Below are positions 18,924-35,077 of a stretch of DNA of 64,000 nucleotides, one piece after another; position 1 is the first letter of the stretch, and every line of letters starts with the position of its first letter. The DNA lies in the NCBI RefSeq assembly GCF_040954835.1, contig NC_090696.1:53040222-53104221 (forward strand), given 5' to 3'. Source of the stretch: Lepisosteus oculatus (taxonomy: Eukaryota > Chordata > Actinopteri > Semionotiformes > Lepisosteidae). Both the position numbers and the translations under genes were made by a program. The notes beneath the pieces were generated by a model that was not told the origin of the DNA, ran no database searches, and saw only the letters and a program-made list of their open reading frames with translations.

Positions 18924-19777
18924 ATCAGCGTGCGGGGCTGTTCCGCGGGGGTCGCTGCACAGGCCGGCTCCTCTTCCCCCTTCGTGGATTCCTCCGTCGC
19001 CGCTTTGGTCAGCCGGCAGGGCGCACTGCGTCTGCTGGCGCTTCCAGTCACCCCGAACACTGCCTCAGCCCGTGTAGCAAGGGCCAAGGCCTGCTCTAGC
19101 GATGTTGGCGCGGCCAGCTGCACGTGGCGCAGCAGCTCCTCGGGTGAGAGGGCCTTGAGAAAGGCCTGGAGAGCCATCTCCCGCTGCGCCTCCCGGGGGA
19201 AAGTTGGGTATCCTCGGCGGGCGAGGAACATGACATCCGCGGCGACCGGGCCCAGTCGCTCTCCTGGTCGGCGCCGCTGCAGGGCCAGCCTCTCCCACAT
19301 CAAGTCCGGCGCCTCCTCTACACCGAACCGCAGCTGGAGGGCTGCTGCCAGCGCCGTGTAGTCGCCTCTGTCCTCCTCCAGGACGTCCAGGAGCACCTGG
19401 CAGGCCGCTCCTTCCAGCGCCACCGCCAGGTGGCCGGCCATCTCCGCCCGGCTCCAGCCATTTGTCCGGGCCGCGAGCTGGAACTGCCCCTCATAGGTTT
19501 CCCAAGGCGCTTCACCATCGTAGCGACCTGGTCGCACCCGCACCGATGGGTGTAGGAATCGCTGATCGGCTCCAGCAGGGAGGGCATCCTCTCTCCGGGG
19601 CAGCCGCCCCAATTCTACTGGCGGGACCACTACTGGGTAGCCCTGGTAAGGGCTATGGCCACCTGTCGCACCCAGGAGTTGCTCAGGCTCCCTATATGCG
19701 CCACCGATGGGTTCTGTGTCTTTCAGCGTCAGCCGGCGCTTAACAGAATCGGGTAGTGTCTGCCACGAGTTGTTCAT
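18800..19777 (-). CDS. Gypsy gag
   Basis: 325 codons from the ATG at 19777-19775 (MNNSWQTL...). The open frame reaches up through the primer site, but the ATG after it is the natural start. A retrotransposon capsid region (APWETYEGQFQLAARTNG, then FGVEEAPDLMWERL) is followed by one CCHC knuckle (CNRCGKRGHRARFC) near residue 290. It forms the particle that packages element RNA. The frame appears intact, unlike pol. Confidence 0.88.
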   Translation of the reverse strand: MNNSWQTLPDSVKRRLTLKDTEPIGGAYREPEQLLGATGGHSPYQGYPVVVPPVELGRLPRREDALPAGADQRFLHPSVRVRPGRYDGEAPWETYEGQFQLAARTNGWSRAEMAGHLAVALEGAACQVLLDVLEEDRGDYTALAAALQLRFGVEEAPDLMWERLALQRRRPGERLGPVAADVMFLARRGYPTFPREAQREMALQAFLKALSPEELLRHVQLAAPTSLEQALALATRAEAVFGVTGSASRRSAPCRLTKAATEESTKGEEEPACAATPAEQPRTLICNRCGKRGHRARFCRAPEPRTPRSASGNGNGAAQRGEGCP

Positions 19778-19781
19778 TCTG

Positions 19782-19797
19782 CCTGCTTCTGACACCA
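19782..19797 (-). promoter_or_regulatory. Gypsy primer binding site, tRNA-Leu type
   Basis: On the - strand TGGTGTCAGAAGCAGG starts one base after the 5' LTR. The first 12 bases complement the 3' end of tRNA-Leu (CTTCTGACA-CCA). Confidence 0.75.
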
Positions 19798-19798
19798 A

Positions 19799-20154
19799 TG
19801 TAGCGTTTGCAGGATCTTTTCAGAAGTAAAGAACAGTGGAGACGCGATTAAGCTAGCACTAGCTTTATTTAACAACCACACAAAAACCAAACACAGGATC
19901 TACACACACATGAGGAGACTGACGGAACACGTACACATATTTAGGGTGGTAATTACCTACAGTAACAACACACTATACTTTTACAGGACTACACAGGGCA
20001 CTAGAATTACTAGGACATTATTTACACAGGTAGGGTCAGCCGCTGGTCATCGTGCTGACCCTCAGACTCTCCCCGCCTACCACTCCCAGCATGCCCAGCG
20101 GTACTACGAGCGCCTAGGGGCGCTTCCTCCTCACCACCAGGCGAGGGCGTTACA
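19799..20154 (-). repeat. Gypsy 5' LTR
   Basis: A 356-bp partner of 14948-15298 with the same TGTAGCG/GTTACA ends. It lies next to the primer site, so it is the promoter-bearing LTR of this minus-strand element. Confidence 0.9.
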
Positions 20155-20199
20155 ATATGTATATGTATATATAGTAGATATAGGTGGAAGGAGAAGCAC

Positions 20200-20790
20200 A
20201 TAATATCTTTCTTTATAGAGATGGTAAAAGATAAAAGGGAGAGGTTACGGAGAGTTACAAAAGAATTACAAAAGACATTACAGAGGCATTTTAGATTAAT
20301 GGATGAAGAGTGTGGAAAGCACTGAATTACAGAATGATTTGTTGAAATGATCTACAGAAAATGTTAAGAAAATTAATGTTTCAAAGCAAAGTGAAGGAGC
20401 TAGAGGAGGGAGAAAAATATACAAGATTATTTTTTTTTAAAGAAAACTATTGTTGGTAGGGGACTAATGTCGGGATTGAAAGGGCAGGCTGGTTATTTGA
20501 AGACTTTGATGGAAGATCACTGTAACTGAGGATTTTTGTGGGGAATTGTTTGGAAAGAAACAGATGTCAAATGAGTTGTTAGAAAAAATTGTAAATGGGA
20601 TTCTGAAGATTGTAGGGAATTATTCTGTTTTGTCAAAGGGACTTTTCTGCAGAGGAGATAATAGGTTTGAAGACTTTCAAAATGGGCAAGGCTCTGGGAC
20701 TGGTAGTTTACCTATTGAGTTTTATAGAACTTTCTGGCATTGGATCTTTTGGCTGTTTTTAAAGAACATGATTTGTTAAAAATTGTTTTC
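20200..20790 (+). pseudogene. L1-type LINE ORF2 relic
   Basis: Broken + strand frames give a piece of L1 reverse transcriptase: KRERLRRVTKELQKTLQRHF, later KKQMSNELLEKIVNGIL and GSLPIEFYRTFW, which resembles the LP-x-EFY-x-x-FW block of L1 ORF2. There are many stops. It was probably split by the gypsy insertion. Confidence 0.55.
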
Positions 20791-21037
20791 AAAGTGTCTA
20801 ACACTTAGATTAAAATCTATCTTGGGGGAAGGTCATTCATCTGGATCAAGCTTTATTAAACAGAAGAACTTCTGTATTTTCCCTCAACACACAGGACACC
20901 TTTGTGAACTCTTACTGCAGACTAATTCCACCTAGAGGCTGGAGTGGCATTGCTGCGACTTTTTCAGATCATTGCTCATCTCTTTTAGTTGTTTCTGGTG
21001 TGAACTTTAGCCCACAGAACCTCCCTCTGTTTCTTTA

Positions 21038-21110
21038 GTTCCATCTTCTAACTGCTTCTTCCAATTCAGGGTTATGTTGGTGCCAGTGCCTGTCCTGAAC
21101 AGGGCAGAGT
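21038..21110 (-). repeat. SINE tail fragment
   Basis: Contains CTAACTGCTTCTTCCAATTCAGGGT, the antisense tail of the tRNA-like SINE seen whole at 56025-56392. Confidence 0.6.
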
Positions 21111-21547
21111 ACGCCTGCTTAAACTTGTGTTTTCTGAGGTTTTCATAGTGTTGAAATTATTCTGCCTCTTTATTATTATTATTCCAGAGCACCAGCTTTG
21201 TGTAGTACTGATTTTTACCTGCCGTACTGTTTGTAATGGAAAGCTATAAAAAGCTAGAATTGAGCTGCATACCTCCTGCTGAATTCTAGACACTGGAAAG
21301 CACTTTAACATGGCACACACAGGGCATACAGCCCAACTGCTTTTTAAGTGTCTTTACATTGGTGTTTCAGGTTTTTTGCCCACTATTTGTACATCAAGAG
21401 TGTCAATTCAAATATCACACAAATGTTGAGAGCAGATGAAATCCTGCACATCATAACTTTCAAGGATTTGTATTAGGGTGATAAAGACTCCCTTATCCAC
21501 ACACTTAACTGAGTATAACTCAGATCGTGTGACAGTTATAGTTGTCT

Positions 21548-21745
21548 CAGCATAGCAACTATCTCTTCATCACCCATCCATTTTCTAAAAGTATTTATCC
21601 AGTACTGAACCTGGGAGAAAACTAGATCCTAAGATGGCAAGCAACAGTCCAAGGCAGGACATCAAAAATTCGAGGTGAACAGGGAAAAAAACTCCACCAA
21701 TCTCCACAAGAGGGCCATGGATCAATAGAATTGTGCTGCGCCAGG
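21548..21745 (-). repeat. Degenerate SINE tail
   Basis: Begins CATCCATTTTCT and carries TTTATCCAGTACTG and CCAAGGCAGGACATCA, an older antisense copy of the same SINE family. Confidence 0.5.
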
Positions 21746-21799
21746 TACTGTACAGCAAGTGTGACACAACTTATAAAAGGACAGTTATTAATATTTCGG

Positions 21800-25972
<4,173 letters not shown>

Positions 25973-26448
25973 AACCAATCTATATACCCTTCCTCATCGT
26001 GGGATCCATCTTTGTGGCTTTCATCATTGTGGGCTCTCTGGTGGCAGTGTACTGCTGCACCTGCCTCAGGCCGAAGCAGACCACCCAGCAGCCAATCCAC
26101 TTCTCACTGCAGCGGTGCCAGACGGAGACAATCCCCATGATTCTCACGGCCCCCAGCCTACGGACTCCCTCTTGGCAATCCAGCACTGGCACCAGCTCCA
26201 GCTCCACTGGAGGCTCCATACGCAGGTTCTCCATTGGCAGGTCAGAGCCAGGTCAAAGCTGTGTGGTCTCAGTGTCTCCACCACCCTACACCTCACCTGA
26301 CTGTGTGCAGACTGCTCACACCCTGCATTCTGTCCACTCCTTAACTCCATCTTCAGGCTTTCTTGTCTCGAAGCAATACTTCCCTTACCCTCTGCAGACT
26401 GAGCCCTTCACTGTAGGGAAGAACGTAAGTGATTTTAGTCAATGCTGA
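25973..26448 (+). CDS. shisa3: shisa3 exon 2
   Basis: Residues 91-248. A transmembrane helix at about 95-117 (IPFLIVGSIFVAFIIVGSLVAVYCC) is followed by CLRPK and a proline/serine-rich cytoplasmic tail containing TETIPMILT, SSSSTGGSIRRFS and a PPPY motif (193-196) that could bind WW domains. The C-terminus ends NVSDFSQC. Acceptor phase matches exon 1 (C|AA gives Gln91). Phases and length (271 + 476 = 747 bases) are consistent with an intact gene. The frame upstream of 25973 is not coding. Confidence 0.95.
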
Positions 26449-26632
26449 CTGGATTCTTGGATACCCTTCAGCTGTTGTAGATATCTTAGAAGAATAACTG
26501 TGCAGGTTTTTAAAAGACCCACTTATGTTAGATTCCCATTTATGTAAAGTATGCAATTTGCTGTGCCTTCTGTAAGATTATAACTCTTCATGTTAGCTCA
26601 AGAAACCCTTTTCAGCATTACATAACTTGAAA

Positions 26633-26638
26633 AATAAA
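26633..26638 (+). terminator. shisa3 poly(A) signal candidate
   Basis: AATAAA lies 185 bases after the shisa3 stop codon. It is the first canonical hexamer in the 3' flank. Confidence 0.6.
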
Positions 26639-26639
26639 C

Positions 26640-27350
26640 ATAGAACTTTTATTTTCTTAAAGAATGCGTTATTGTTTTTTGAGATTGAGCAGTCAATATT
26701 TTAATTTATATGCAAAACCGTGATATGTTTGATTTTTAGAAAATCCCTAGTTAAAAATCTTCCAGACACGAGTCATCTATAAAAATGTGGAGAGTAAAAC
26801 AAGAATTGTTAAGTAAAAAATGATATACTGTAACTATCTCCAGCTTTCATAAAAGAGGGTATGCTTAATTCAAGACCAAATAATTTGAATTGCAAATAAG
26901 ACGGTATACTTAACAGTATGTAGGGAAAACAACAGGTGAGCTTTTCACTATGCCTGAAGTGCCAAAAAAGAATAATGTGAGTTATTTGATTTTCTGAACT
27001 AAGGCAAAGGAACCTTATTCCTCACAAATACTTATAAATCAACCAGAGTAATTTGTTTCAATGCCTTTTTTGTAAATATTGCTTCTATAGCAATTAATTG
27101 TATTAAGGTACTTTTTCATACACAGATGGATATTAAGCAAAAAAAATACTTATAATAAAGAATTATGTGCTATAAAACTAAGTTTTCATATCTGAAAGAG
27201 AAACCTTTCTAAGTCTCCATAAGAGTTATTAAAGATGAGATTCATAGTAGTGGAAGCAGTGTGTTTAAAATATAAACAATTACAACATTAATCTAAAATA
27301 AACATTAATAATTAAGGATTTAAGAAGATCAGTGTGGTGTGAGTTACATC
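26640..27350. other. AT-rich intergenic sequence
   Basis: Nothing supported: many stops on both strands and no repeat ends recognised. Confidence 0.4.
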
Positions 27351-27354
27351 TCTT

Positions 27355-27840
27355 TTACACCTGTTTTCCCCCAGCGACACCACAATGATCTTCTTTGTCT
27401 TTCGTCTGTATGTTTCCCAAATCCGTTCCGTAATCCGTTGCCAGTATCCTTCAGTGATCCAAATGTCCAAGCCCGTATGTCCACGCTAATCCGCACCATA
27501 TCCAAATCGTAATCCGTAAATCTTTGTCATATACTGTATCCAATAGTCCGTTATTCTTTAATTCCTTCCAGCACAATCCTATACCTCTTCTTCCTCCAAA
27601 ACGCTTTCACCTTATTGGCTTCCGCGCCGGCTAACTGCTTCTGGGGCATTTATATTCTGTTTCCTGACGCAGCTCACCTATGTCTCATTGTTTTGCCGCA
27701 TAGATCTTTTCCAACAGCAGGTCAGCTGGTTATCCTTGGTGGCCATCTTGCCTTGGTCTATATCTAGTATATCCAGTGTTTCGTTACATAAATACCGGTT
27801 ATAAATGACCCTTCCCCTGGTCCTCTTACAATTAGTTTAC
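27355..27840 (-). repeat. Unclassified element, LTR- or promoter-like
   Basis: A CpG-containing, less AT-rich block in AT-rich surroundings, with sharp composition edges. AATCCGT-type words recur at uneven spacing (near 27420, 27432 and 27511, with variants TAATCCGC and AGTCCGT). On the - strand it has TATAAATGCC near 27650 and a CCAATAAGG near 27620. It could be a solo LTR or another transposon end. No partner is present. Confidence 0.35.
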
Positions 27841-27944
27841 TAATACTGTATATTTCAATGTTGTTTATATCATCAGCACATATCCGATCTCTTTGTTGGT
27901 GTCACTGTTCAATATTAGTAAATATTCCATTTAAAAAAATCCAT

Positions 27945-28110
27945 CCATCCAGTATAAGAAAGATGGTCCATGGTAAAGATCATACCAAACTATACCATAT
28001 ATATTCTGGAGGCTGGAAGGATAGGGTGGAAGACGGTACTACAGCCTGAACGGGTTGCTAGTCCATTGCAGGGCATGCAGGCACACACTCACAGGCACTA
28101 TTTAGATGCA
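27945..28110 (-). repeat. Degenerate tRNA-like SINE, antisense
   Basis: CATCCATCCA start, then GCTAGTCCATTGCAGGGC and an ACACACTCAC stretch, matching the antisense tail and middle of the SINE family at 56025-56392. Confidence 0.55.
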
Positions 28111-30897
28111 CTAATTATTATAGCCAGTATGTCTTTGAAAGGCAGGATAACATGCAAATACATGGGCACAAGAATAAAATCTAACACTCAAGAGCTGTAA
28201 GACAACAGTTTTAAGTGTAAAAAATATGAAGAATAAGTACAGGTTAGTATATTATCTTGGTGACTAAAGATCTTCAGTTTTATCCACTGGATTCAACGGT
28301 TATGGTAAATTATCCTTTTCTATACACCTCTTTGGACATCATAGTGGTATGACTTATTTTCATCTCATTGTTCTTTTTAACTAGCTGTCTAAAAGCAACA
28401 CGGGCTATATACTGTACCAAGCTGCAATAGCAATTTTGGAACACTTTCTCACTTCCCTTTTCTGTTCCTGATGATCTTTACTTTAATTTAGTTCACTTGT
28501 ACACATTTTTCCTGGCAATAATCATTCAGATTATAATTTCATAAAGTCAAGGACAAACCACAGATGGGGTATACAAGAATTCAGGATATAGGAAGTGCAA
28601 GTGCTGTAGTATTAAGATGGCAAAATAATTAGACTTTAATTAATGTTTTTTTCTGTACTGTTAAGTTTATTTCAATATTTGTTTATGACAGTAAGACAGA
28701 ACATTTAAAAATCACAGTTGTTACATGCAGAATCGTAAAAAGTAAAATCAGTAAACATTGAGACAAATAATAGGACAATTACTGAAAATACATAACCTGA
28801 TTAAAAGTGCAAATTTGATGTGACACTTTGAGGGAGAAACTAAGCACCTAAAACACTGAGTTTGAAACTGACCATTCATGCAACAACCATCTTTCACATA
28901 AAGCACATTATATAGTGACAACAAATGGTCTTTTAAGACATCAATTCTGTGCTCATGCTTTACCTTTGCATCAAAATGTCCTATGTAGCAACATATAAAA
29001 TATCTAAAAAATACAAGTGGGAATAGCAGATGAGTAGAAACAAAGTAAAAGCAAAAAAAAAAAAACAAGTACAAGTAAAACACATAAAAACAATTTTTTA
29101 CCCAATATCATCAGTTCTTAGTCAAATTTCCCTTTTGTTTGAATAACAAAGTTCAAAATTTGCTTAAATATTTTACCCTGTTATACAAGTTCAAAAGAAA
29201 GTTAAAACATGTTTTGACCATTGAACACTGACACATTGAACACATATAAATTTACAAATAATAATAACATCTAATATTTGAGTGAAAAGGTAAAGAATGC
29301 TTTACAAAACATCCTTCCAAGCTGTTTCATTACTAAAGCCAGTTATATATTAGTGGGTTTGAAAATGCACTATGGACACAGTAAGTTTATCAACAGTGGC
29401 CATGCATTAGCAGAAAACAGAACAACTGAAATCATGCAGATAAAACTGCTATAAAGACAATTACATACACAGAGACAAACGCACACGCATATAAACAATC
29501 GCACATTCAAGTAACTGGTCTCCCATGGGGAGAGAGAGGAACAAAGTCACAGACAAAGTTAACCAAAAAGAAAAAAAGCATAAATGTCCACCATTCTGAC
29601 ATGATAATCATAATGAGATTAAAATATTAACAGACTCAAGAGAAAAAAAGACAATAACTACTACAAAGCATGCAAATATAAGGTTCTATTTAATACAAAA
29701 TATGAGTAAACAAAATCATTGTATCAAGACAGTACTATACTGCAGATTTTTGGATAGTTTTCCTCAAGCTAATGGCACTTGCGTTTCAAGGGACAAACTT
29801 CTTATTTTAGGCTTTTTCTTAAAAAGTAAAAGGTGGCCAACGTATATAAAAATAATGATTTTAGTACATGCCTTTTTAATTAACCAAAATCATAGCTTTG
29901 TGAACACCATCTGCTAGTGACATCGTTATTTTATGTAATTCACCTGTAGTAAATACTTTATTGTACACAACTAGGGAAATACTGTCAATCAACACATAGA
30001 GGTGTAACTTATTCAAAGATACAATTTAATCTTTACTAACATCTTAAATTAGCACAAACATGTTTAATACTTTGTGTTGGGGGAAAATATGAATTAGATT
30101 AGGCACAATTGTGAGAATTACTGCAGTTACAAAAACATGGAATCCAATGAATTAGTTTTAAGCAAGAAGTTACATAAAATGGTAGAAATTTAAACACCTT
30201 TTAAAGTATTTTTTAAAGTAAACATTTGCTATCATAACAACAACTTGAGGCAGGGACATTGACAATAAATCTAAAAAAAACACAAAAAAATGATCAAAAT
30301 AAATACAAACAACAGCAGAGAGAAGTGCCCACATATGGCCAGTGATAAAAAAATGTAAACTTACAGGTTTGAAAGCATGAGCAACGATAGGTTCATTGAA
30401 TCTAGGTTTTCTTTCTTGAGTGTGAAAAGCAAGGAATCTTCAGTACAGGACCTCAAAATTCCCTATGTTTTTGTCTATAGCTGAAACTTCATTAGAATTT
30501 GATTGGTAATATCCGTTTTCTTCGGCAGACTAGATTTCTGGAATTGCATGAGCAATATGGCAAACCATAATATTTTATTATTTAATAGTTTATGTTCCAA
30601 TAAACATACACCCTTATGTGCCATTACCTGATCAGAATTGTAATTAGTAAATAGTGACAACATCATGACTTTTTAAGACACTGTAAAGTAGGAGCAGTCT
30701 CCAACTGATCCAACATTAATGGTACATTAAGCCTTAGTGAATGATTATTGTGAATTTCCAACAAACCTTTGTAGAATGCAAGCACAGTGCATATGTCTGC
30801 TTAATAACTACAGTATCGACCACTTTTTTATGTAGAAAACCTGCGAGTGTACTGTGTCTGCTTGCAGGTGTATTCAATTAGCTCTGAAGAAAGTGCT
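28111..30897 (-). other. atp8a1 3' UTR and downstream flank
   Basis: Lies directly after the atp8a1 stop on the - strand. The first AATAAA candidate is at 30579-30574 (+ strand TTTATT), 320 bases past the stop; others follow near 29955 and 28670, so the transcript may be long. No open gene or repeat is recognised in 28200-30570. Confidence 0.5.
30574..30579 (-). terminator. atp8a1 poly(A) signal candidate
   Basis: AATAAA on the - strand, about 320 bases downstream of the atp8a1 stop. It is the nearest canonical signal. Whether it is used is unknown. Confidence 0.4.
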
Positions 30898-30995
30898 TCA
30901 CCAGTCCTCTGATCTTTGCTTAGTGGTATCATATGCTCTTATGACTTCTGACTGGGAGATTATTCCATTCTCATCCTGAGAGAAAGCATAACCAT
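30898..30995 (-). CDS. atp8a1: atp8a1 last coding exon
   Basis: The last exon encodes the cytosolic C-terminal tail: [20 protein letters not shown]..., ending KQRSEDW and TGA (30900-30898). GYAFS is the conserved autoinhibitory motif of ATP8A flippases, which docks in the nucleotide site and keeps the pump off. Acceptor TTACAG|AT; the incoming single base (C) comes from the exon at 32900-32991. Confidence 0.95.
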
Positions 30996-32899
30996 CTGTA
31001 ACAGAAAAAAGTTATTTTAGAAAACTGCCTCAGTATAACAAAATGACTTGTCTTTCTTTTTCACACTTAATTTCTCTCTCATCTGGTCAATTTAGTTAAT
31101 GATTTAGCTGCCACAGTCCAAAAACATACACACACAAGTAAGTAAATTGGCTTTTGGGAAAATTGGCCCTGGTGTGAGTTTGTGTCTGTCTGCCTGCAAT
31201 GGATAGGTGCCCTATAAAGTGTGTACCCTACCTTTCACCCGTTGCTTTCCTGGATAGGCTATAGCTTCCTGAACCCATATCCAGTATTTTTTGGACTGTG
31301 GGAGGACACTAGAGCACCCAGAGGAAACTCTGAACTCCCAGAGGAAACATGAACACAGGGCAAATATACCAACTCCACACAGACAGTAACACAGGTCTAA
31401 ATTTGAACCCAGAGACCCAGCAGTGCAAGGAATCAATGCTAACCATGGTGCCACCGTGCCTCCCGAACCAGAAATCATAAGTAAAAATGGTTGAATAATC
31501 AAGTATTGCAGTTGTAAGATTGTTGTAAAGTTAGTTTCAACCCAAGTTACATCTGCATTAGTTTTCTGTGTAGGTTAAAACTAACAGATTTCAGATTTGA
31601 TTTGATGTCAAAAATGCTATTCATTGAGCATTCGTTTAACATTCATTAATGTTCCAGTCTTTCCAATGTCTAGAGAGCTTAGGATATTAGAGATAAATTG
31701 ATCTACATGTAAAAATTGACAATTGCTTTAAGACTTTCCGTTAGAAATAAACAAATTATTAAATACTGACTTAATATTCAACAGATAAATCATAAATTAA
31801 ATACAACTGTCAGGACAAGGGAGTACATTAACAGCATGTCTTATTTTGAGGCTGTATGTTTGTTACGGCTCTAAATATTCCAAATTTAATAAAATCATTT
31901 TGAGATGGCAGAAGAGTGTAAAATTTACAAAAGGAGTTATTTTTACATATGAGATCAATCTAGACTACATAATTCTGATTACAGTATTGCAATGTGTGAA
32001 ATTTGGGTGTTGCTATATGTGTGTGTAAATATGCATATACTGTCTGAGCTGCTTAGCCTAGCTCAAACTGTTCAAGATGATATCTCCTACACTGCTGTAA
32101 TAAGATTTTACATAGAAGGTGAAGATGCATCTCTTGAGAATTCATATTTCTGTGTTGACAGGAAGCTAATGTTACTTTTAAATGAGCTCCTTTTCAGGAA
32201 GAAATTCACAATATGTGATTATTTTATTTTTCATTTTATTTTAGTGTTTATTTTCCTATTTTCCTCATCCATAATGTAAAAGCAACTTTTGGCAATCTTC
32301 AATATAGATCTTTTTCAAGCATTGTAAAATGTCTAATTATTGATCAGGGTATAAAAGTATAGGCTGAATTTGTGAATTATCATTATAAGTGATATTCAGA
32401 AAGTTAATAAATATTCAGTACTGATCACAAGTTTTTTAAATAAAGGTAGACTTTAGATGCTTTTTGAACATTACTGTTTGATGTTTTTTGAAATTTCAGG
32501 GAAAAAAAGTTTATTGTACTTTCAATATTTGATTCAGATCACCAAAATATTTTACTTTATTGGTGGCTGATAGTAAAAAAAGTAAATGAATTGAATATAA
32601 ATGATCTCAACATCTATTCTTTCAATTAACACGTGTTAAATAGGTTTCTCCCAAGTTATTTAATATCCCACTTTATAAGAGTATTTAAAAGAATAACAAA
32701 TAAAGAAAACATCTTTAAGGTACAGTAGGCATGAGCCTTCCCTCATTTTAGTATGCGGATAAAGATATGAAATATAAGCACACAATGTTAGATTTTCTGG
32801 AGTTGAAGCTGTGTTGAAGCCCTTGGATATAGTAAACAACTGCAAACTTTTATCATCTCCTAAAAAAATAAATAGTAGCAGGAATGACATTTCACTTAC
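30996..32899 (-). other. atp8a1 intron with a rearranged SINE
   Basis: A 1.9-kb intron. It contains the SINE at 31108-31466; the rest is AT-rich without recognised features. Confidence 0.8.
31108..31466. repeat. tRNA-like SINE with inverted halves
   Basis: Positions 31108-31290 read, on the + strand, the middle-to-tail half of the SINE (CACAGTCCAAAAACATAC... to CCCATATCCAGTATTTTT). From 31291 the - strand reads the head-to-middle half (GGAGGCACGGTGGCACCATGG... to CCTCCCACAGTCC), which includes the tRNA-like head. The two halves meet at the shared CACAGTCC middle in opposite orientation. Confidence 0.7.
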
Positions 32900-32991
32900 G
32901 TAGCAGGTTGTGCTGCATGGATTCTGAATGGTATAGGTTGATAGTACTCTTTTTAAAAACATTCTTGAGGAGTTGTGCTCTCTCTGTTAGG
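32900..32991 (-). CDS. atp8a1: atp8a1 exon (tail, LTERAQLLKNVF)
   Basis: 92 bases encoding SLTERAQLLKNVFKKSTINLYHSES... of the cytosolic tail (the first Ser codon is completed across the junction). Acceptor TTTTTCAG, donor GTAAGT. Enters with two bases and leaves with one, matching both neighbours. Confidence 0.95.
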
Positions 32992-33390
32992 CTGAAAAAT
33001 GAAAAAAAAATGTTACTACTTTATTGGATTTTTTTTTTAAATACTTTGCTGAATATAGTGAGATCCTTGGTTTGAGTTTCCTGCAGAAACAAAAAAAGTG
33101 GTAGGAAATTGTGTCAAAAATGATACATTGTTTATACTAATAGCCAATATATTACATTTCAGGAATTTTAATTATACATACACAATTTAATTAAATAAAA
33201 ATAAAGAATGGAGTTTTTTAATGATTACCCTCAGCTTTTAAAAGGAAGTATACATTTTTCTCATTAAGAAAGCTACTTTAGGACTTTACGGCAGGTAATG
33301 CACGAAAGCAAAGGCAGCATAGTTTTGAGGTCCTTTAAATCTCCACTTTAAGTAAAATATAGAAAGCTGATTTAAAATAAATACAATCAC

Positions 33391-33411
33391 AACCCTAACC
33401 CTAACCCTAAC
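33391..33411 (+). repeat. Interstitial telomeric repeat (CCCTAA)3
   Basis: A perfect short run of three CCCTAA units in an intron, far from any visible chromosome end. A second two-unit run is at 42270-42282. Confidence 0.85.
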
Positions 33412-34396
33412 GATGTATCCACTCTAATTGCGCATCAAAACTTGATGCTGTGGCAAAATGACTTTGCAGTGCTGCTATGTGATTCATTACATTGTCCAAA
33501 GAATCATGTAACTAAAGAAAAATTAGTAAAACGTAAAGCAAAACGTTTCCGAAATCTTTTACAATAGTAATTTATGAATATAAACATAATACAAATAAAT
33601 TATTAAAACCACTGTACAAGACTAGCCAAACATGTTTTTTGCAACCAGCTATTTATTAGCTGGTAGTGGAAGTGTATTGCACTTCCTTTGTAAACATCTG
33701 CATTAAATTCTTGAAACACAAGTAACTCGGTCATGTGTGGTTATTTTATAAAATGTTTTGACATGCTTATTTTAACTATGTTTTGCTGTTGTGAATGTTG
33801 TAAGGTAAAATGAAATCCTTGTGGTTTAACTTGTCTAATATGAGTGATGCTTTGGTTCACTGGTAATAATTTTCACCTGCCAGTTAGAAGCTCCTGGGTT
33901 TGATTTCTGACCAATGCAAAACATTGAGAATTTTTTTCTCTAATAGTAAACTATAATAATTAATATGCTATATTGATTTTCAAATAATTTTCATTTATCA
34001 TATCATGTTAAATATTAATGTATTTGCTTTTAAAAACTAAATAAACAATAAACTACAACATTTAAGATTACTGATGTTATGAAACAATGTGTTCACATCT
34101 CCTGCTTCCCCCTTCTTCCCCCCTTGAAGATGAGGAGGCTGGGGACCCTCTGCAGAGTGAGAAGTGCGAGAAGTAGAGGATGAGAAACGAAAAGTGAAAA
34201 TGAGAGATTTGATATCATGAGAAATTCAGTGACAACGGTCATGTTGTATTATGAGTTATAATTTACCTGGTCATCATATTCTTTAGCTTGTTGAGCATAA
34301 ACATTTGCATATTTACACAGTTTAAACTTAATGAACAAGATGCTTTAACTTGAACATTTTTTTACCAAGATTGGTAGGTCTGAACAGAAGTGTAGT

Positions 34397-34506
34397 GGTG
34401 CCATGAGGAAAAAAAAATAATTAAAACTCATATGAAGGACTTTTTTCTCCTACATCCTAATTAAGATTTCATAAAATCCTATGCAGGACTTTTTTCTCAA
34501 TTGCAG
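34397..34506 (+). repeat. Fragment of TIR element (AGGACTTTTTTCTC family)
   Basis: GGTGCCATGAGG, an A-run, then two AGGACTTTTTTCTC units. It matches the left end of the element at 41012-41925. Confidence 0.55.
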
Positions 34507-35077
34507 TACATTTAGTTTTGTTTTTTCATAGCAGCTAACGACAAGAACATTTGTATTCTGAATTTCATAAACTATTATGTAGTGTTTTGCACAGACATGC
34601 TAATTTTGGTTTCAATCATATATTACAGACGCTCATGCAGACTGCCTCCATCTAGATGCAAGTATTTATATTAATATATTTATATTTCCCATTAGCAGAG
34701 AGTAGCTACTATTTCACTTTTCCTGCTAGGGTGTATAGATACTTTATTGATCCCCTAAGGAAATTATGGGTATGGGTAATGGAACAGATTGATTGCTCAC
34801 AGGTGCTGTATTAGCTTAGTAACTCCAGTTTCCACAAAACCCACTGGGCAACTTCCTGGTAGTTAGTGTTACTTATGGCAAAGAAAAAGGGCAGCTACAG
34901 AAAAAAAATAGAATGTATACAAAATATTTTAGATTACAATTATAAAAAAATAAATGATATATAGGCTTTAATAATTTAGTATTTAAAAGTAAATATTACA
35001 AAACTCAAGAGCTTCTTTAAATTCCCTTACTCTCTGGTGGTCAAATGACCAGTATAATTGGTTTTATTTCATTTCCT

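Larger units (their letters stand above)
14948..20154 (-). mobile_element. Ty3/gypsy LTR retrotransposon
   Basis: A 5.2-kb element with LTRs at 14948-15298 and 19799-20154, flanked by ATAT (14944-14947 and 20155-20158; weak evidence in an AT-repeat site). It runs on the - strand: primer site, gag, pro-RT-RNase H-integrase, polypurine tract. The pol order RT-RNase H-IN, the YLDD motif and no env fit Metaviridae. The LTRs differ by about nine substitutions and a 5-bp indel by eye, so the insertion is older than ERV B. The coding part is strikingly GC-rich compared with the AT-rich host sequence. Pol is broken by three frameshifts and an integrase deletion. Confidence 0.93.

Noticed and set aside
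15515..19743. Long + strand frames opposite the gypsy genes (up to 233 codons)
   Set aside because: Antisense shadows produced by the high GC content of the gypsy coding region.
33840..33910. tRNA-like stretch with a GGGTTTGATTT box-B look
   Set aside because: No cloverleaf could be drawn and box A is poor; at most an old tRNA-derived SINE head.
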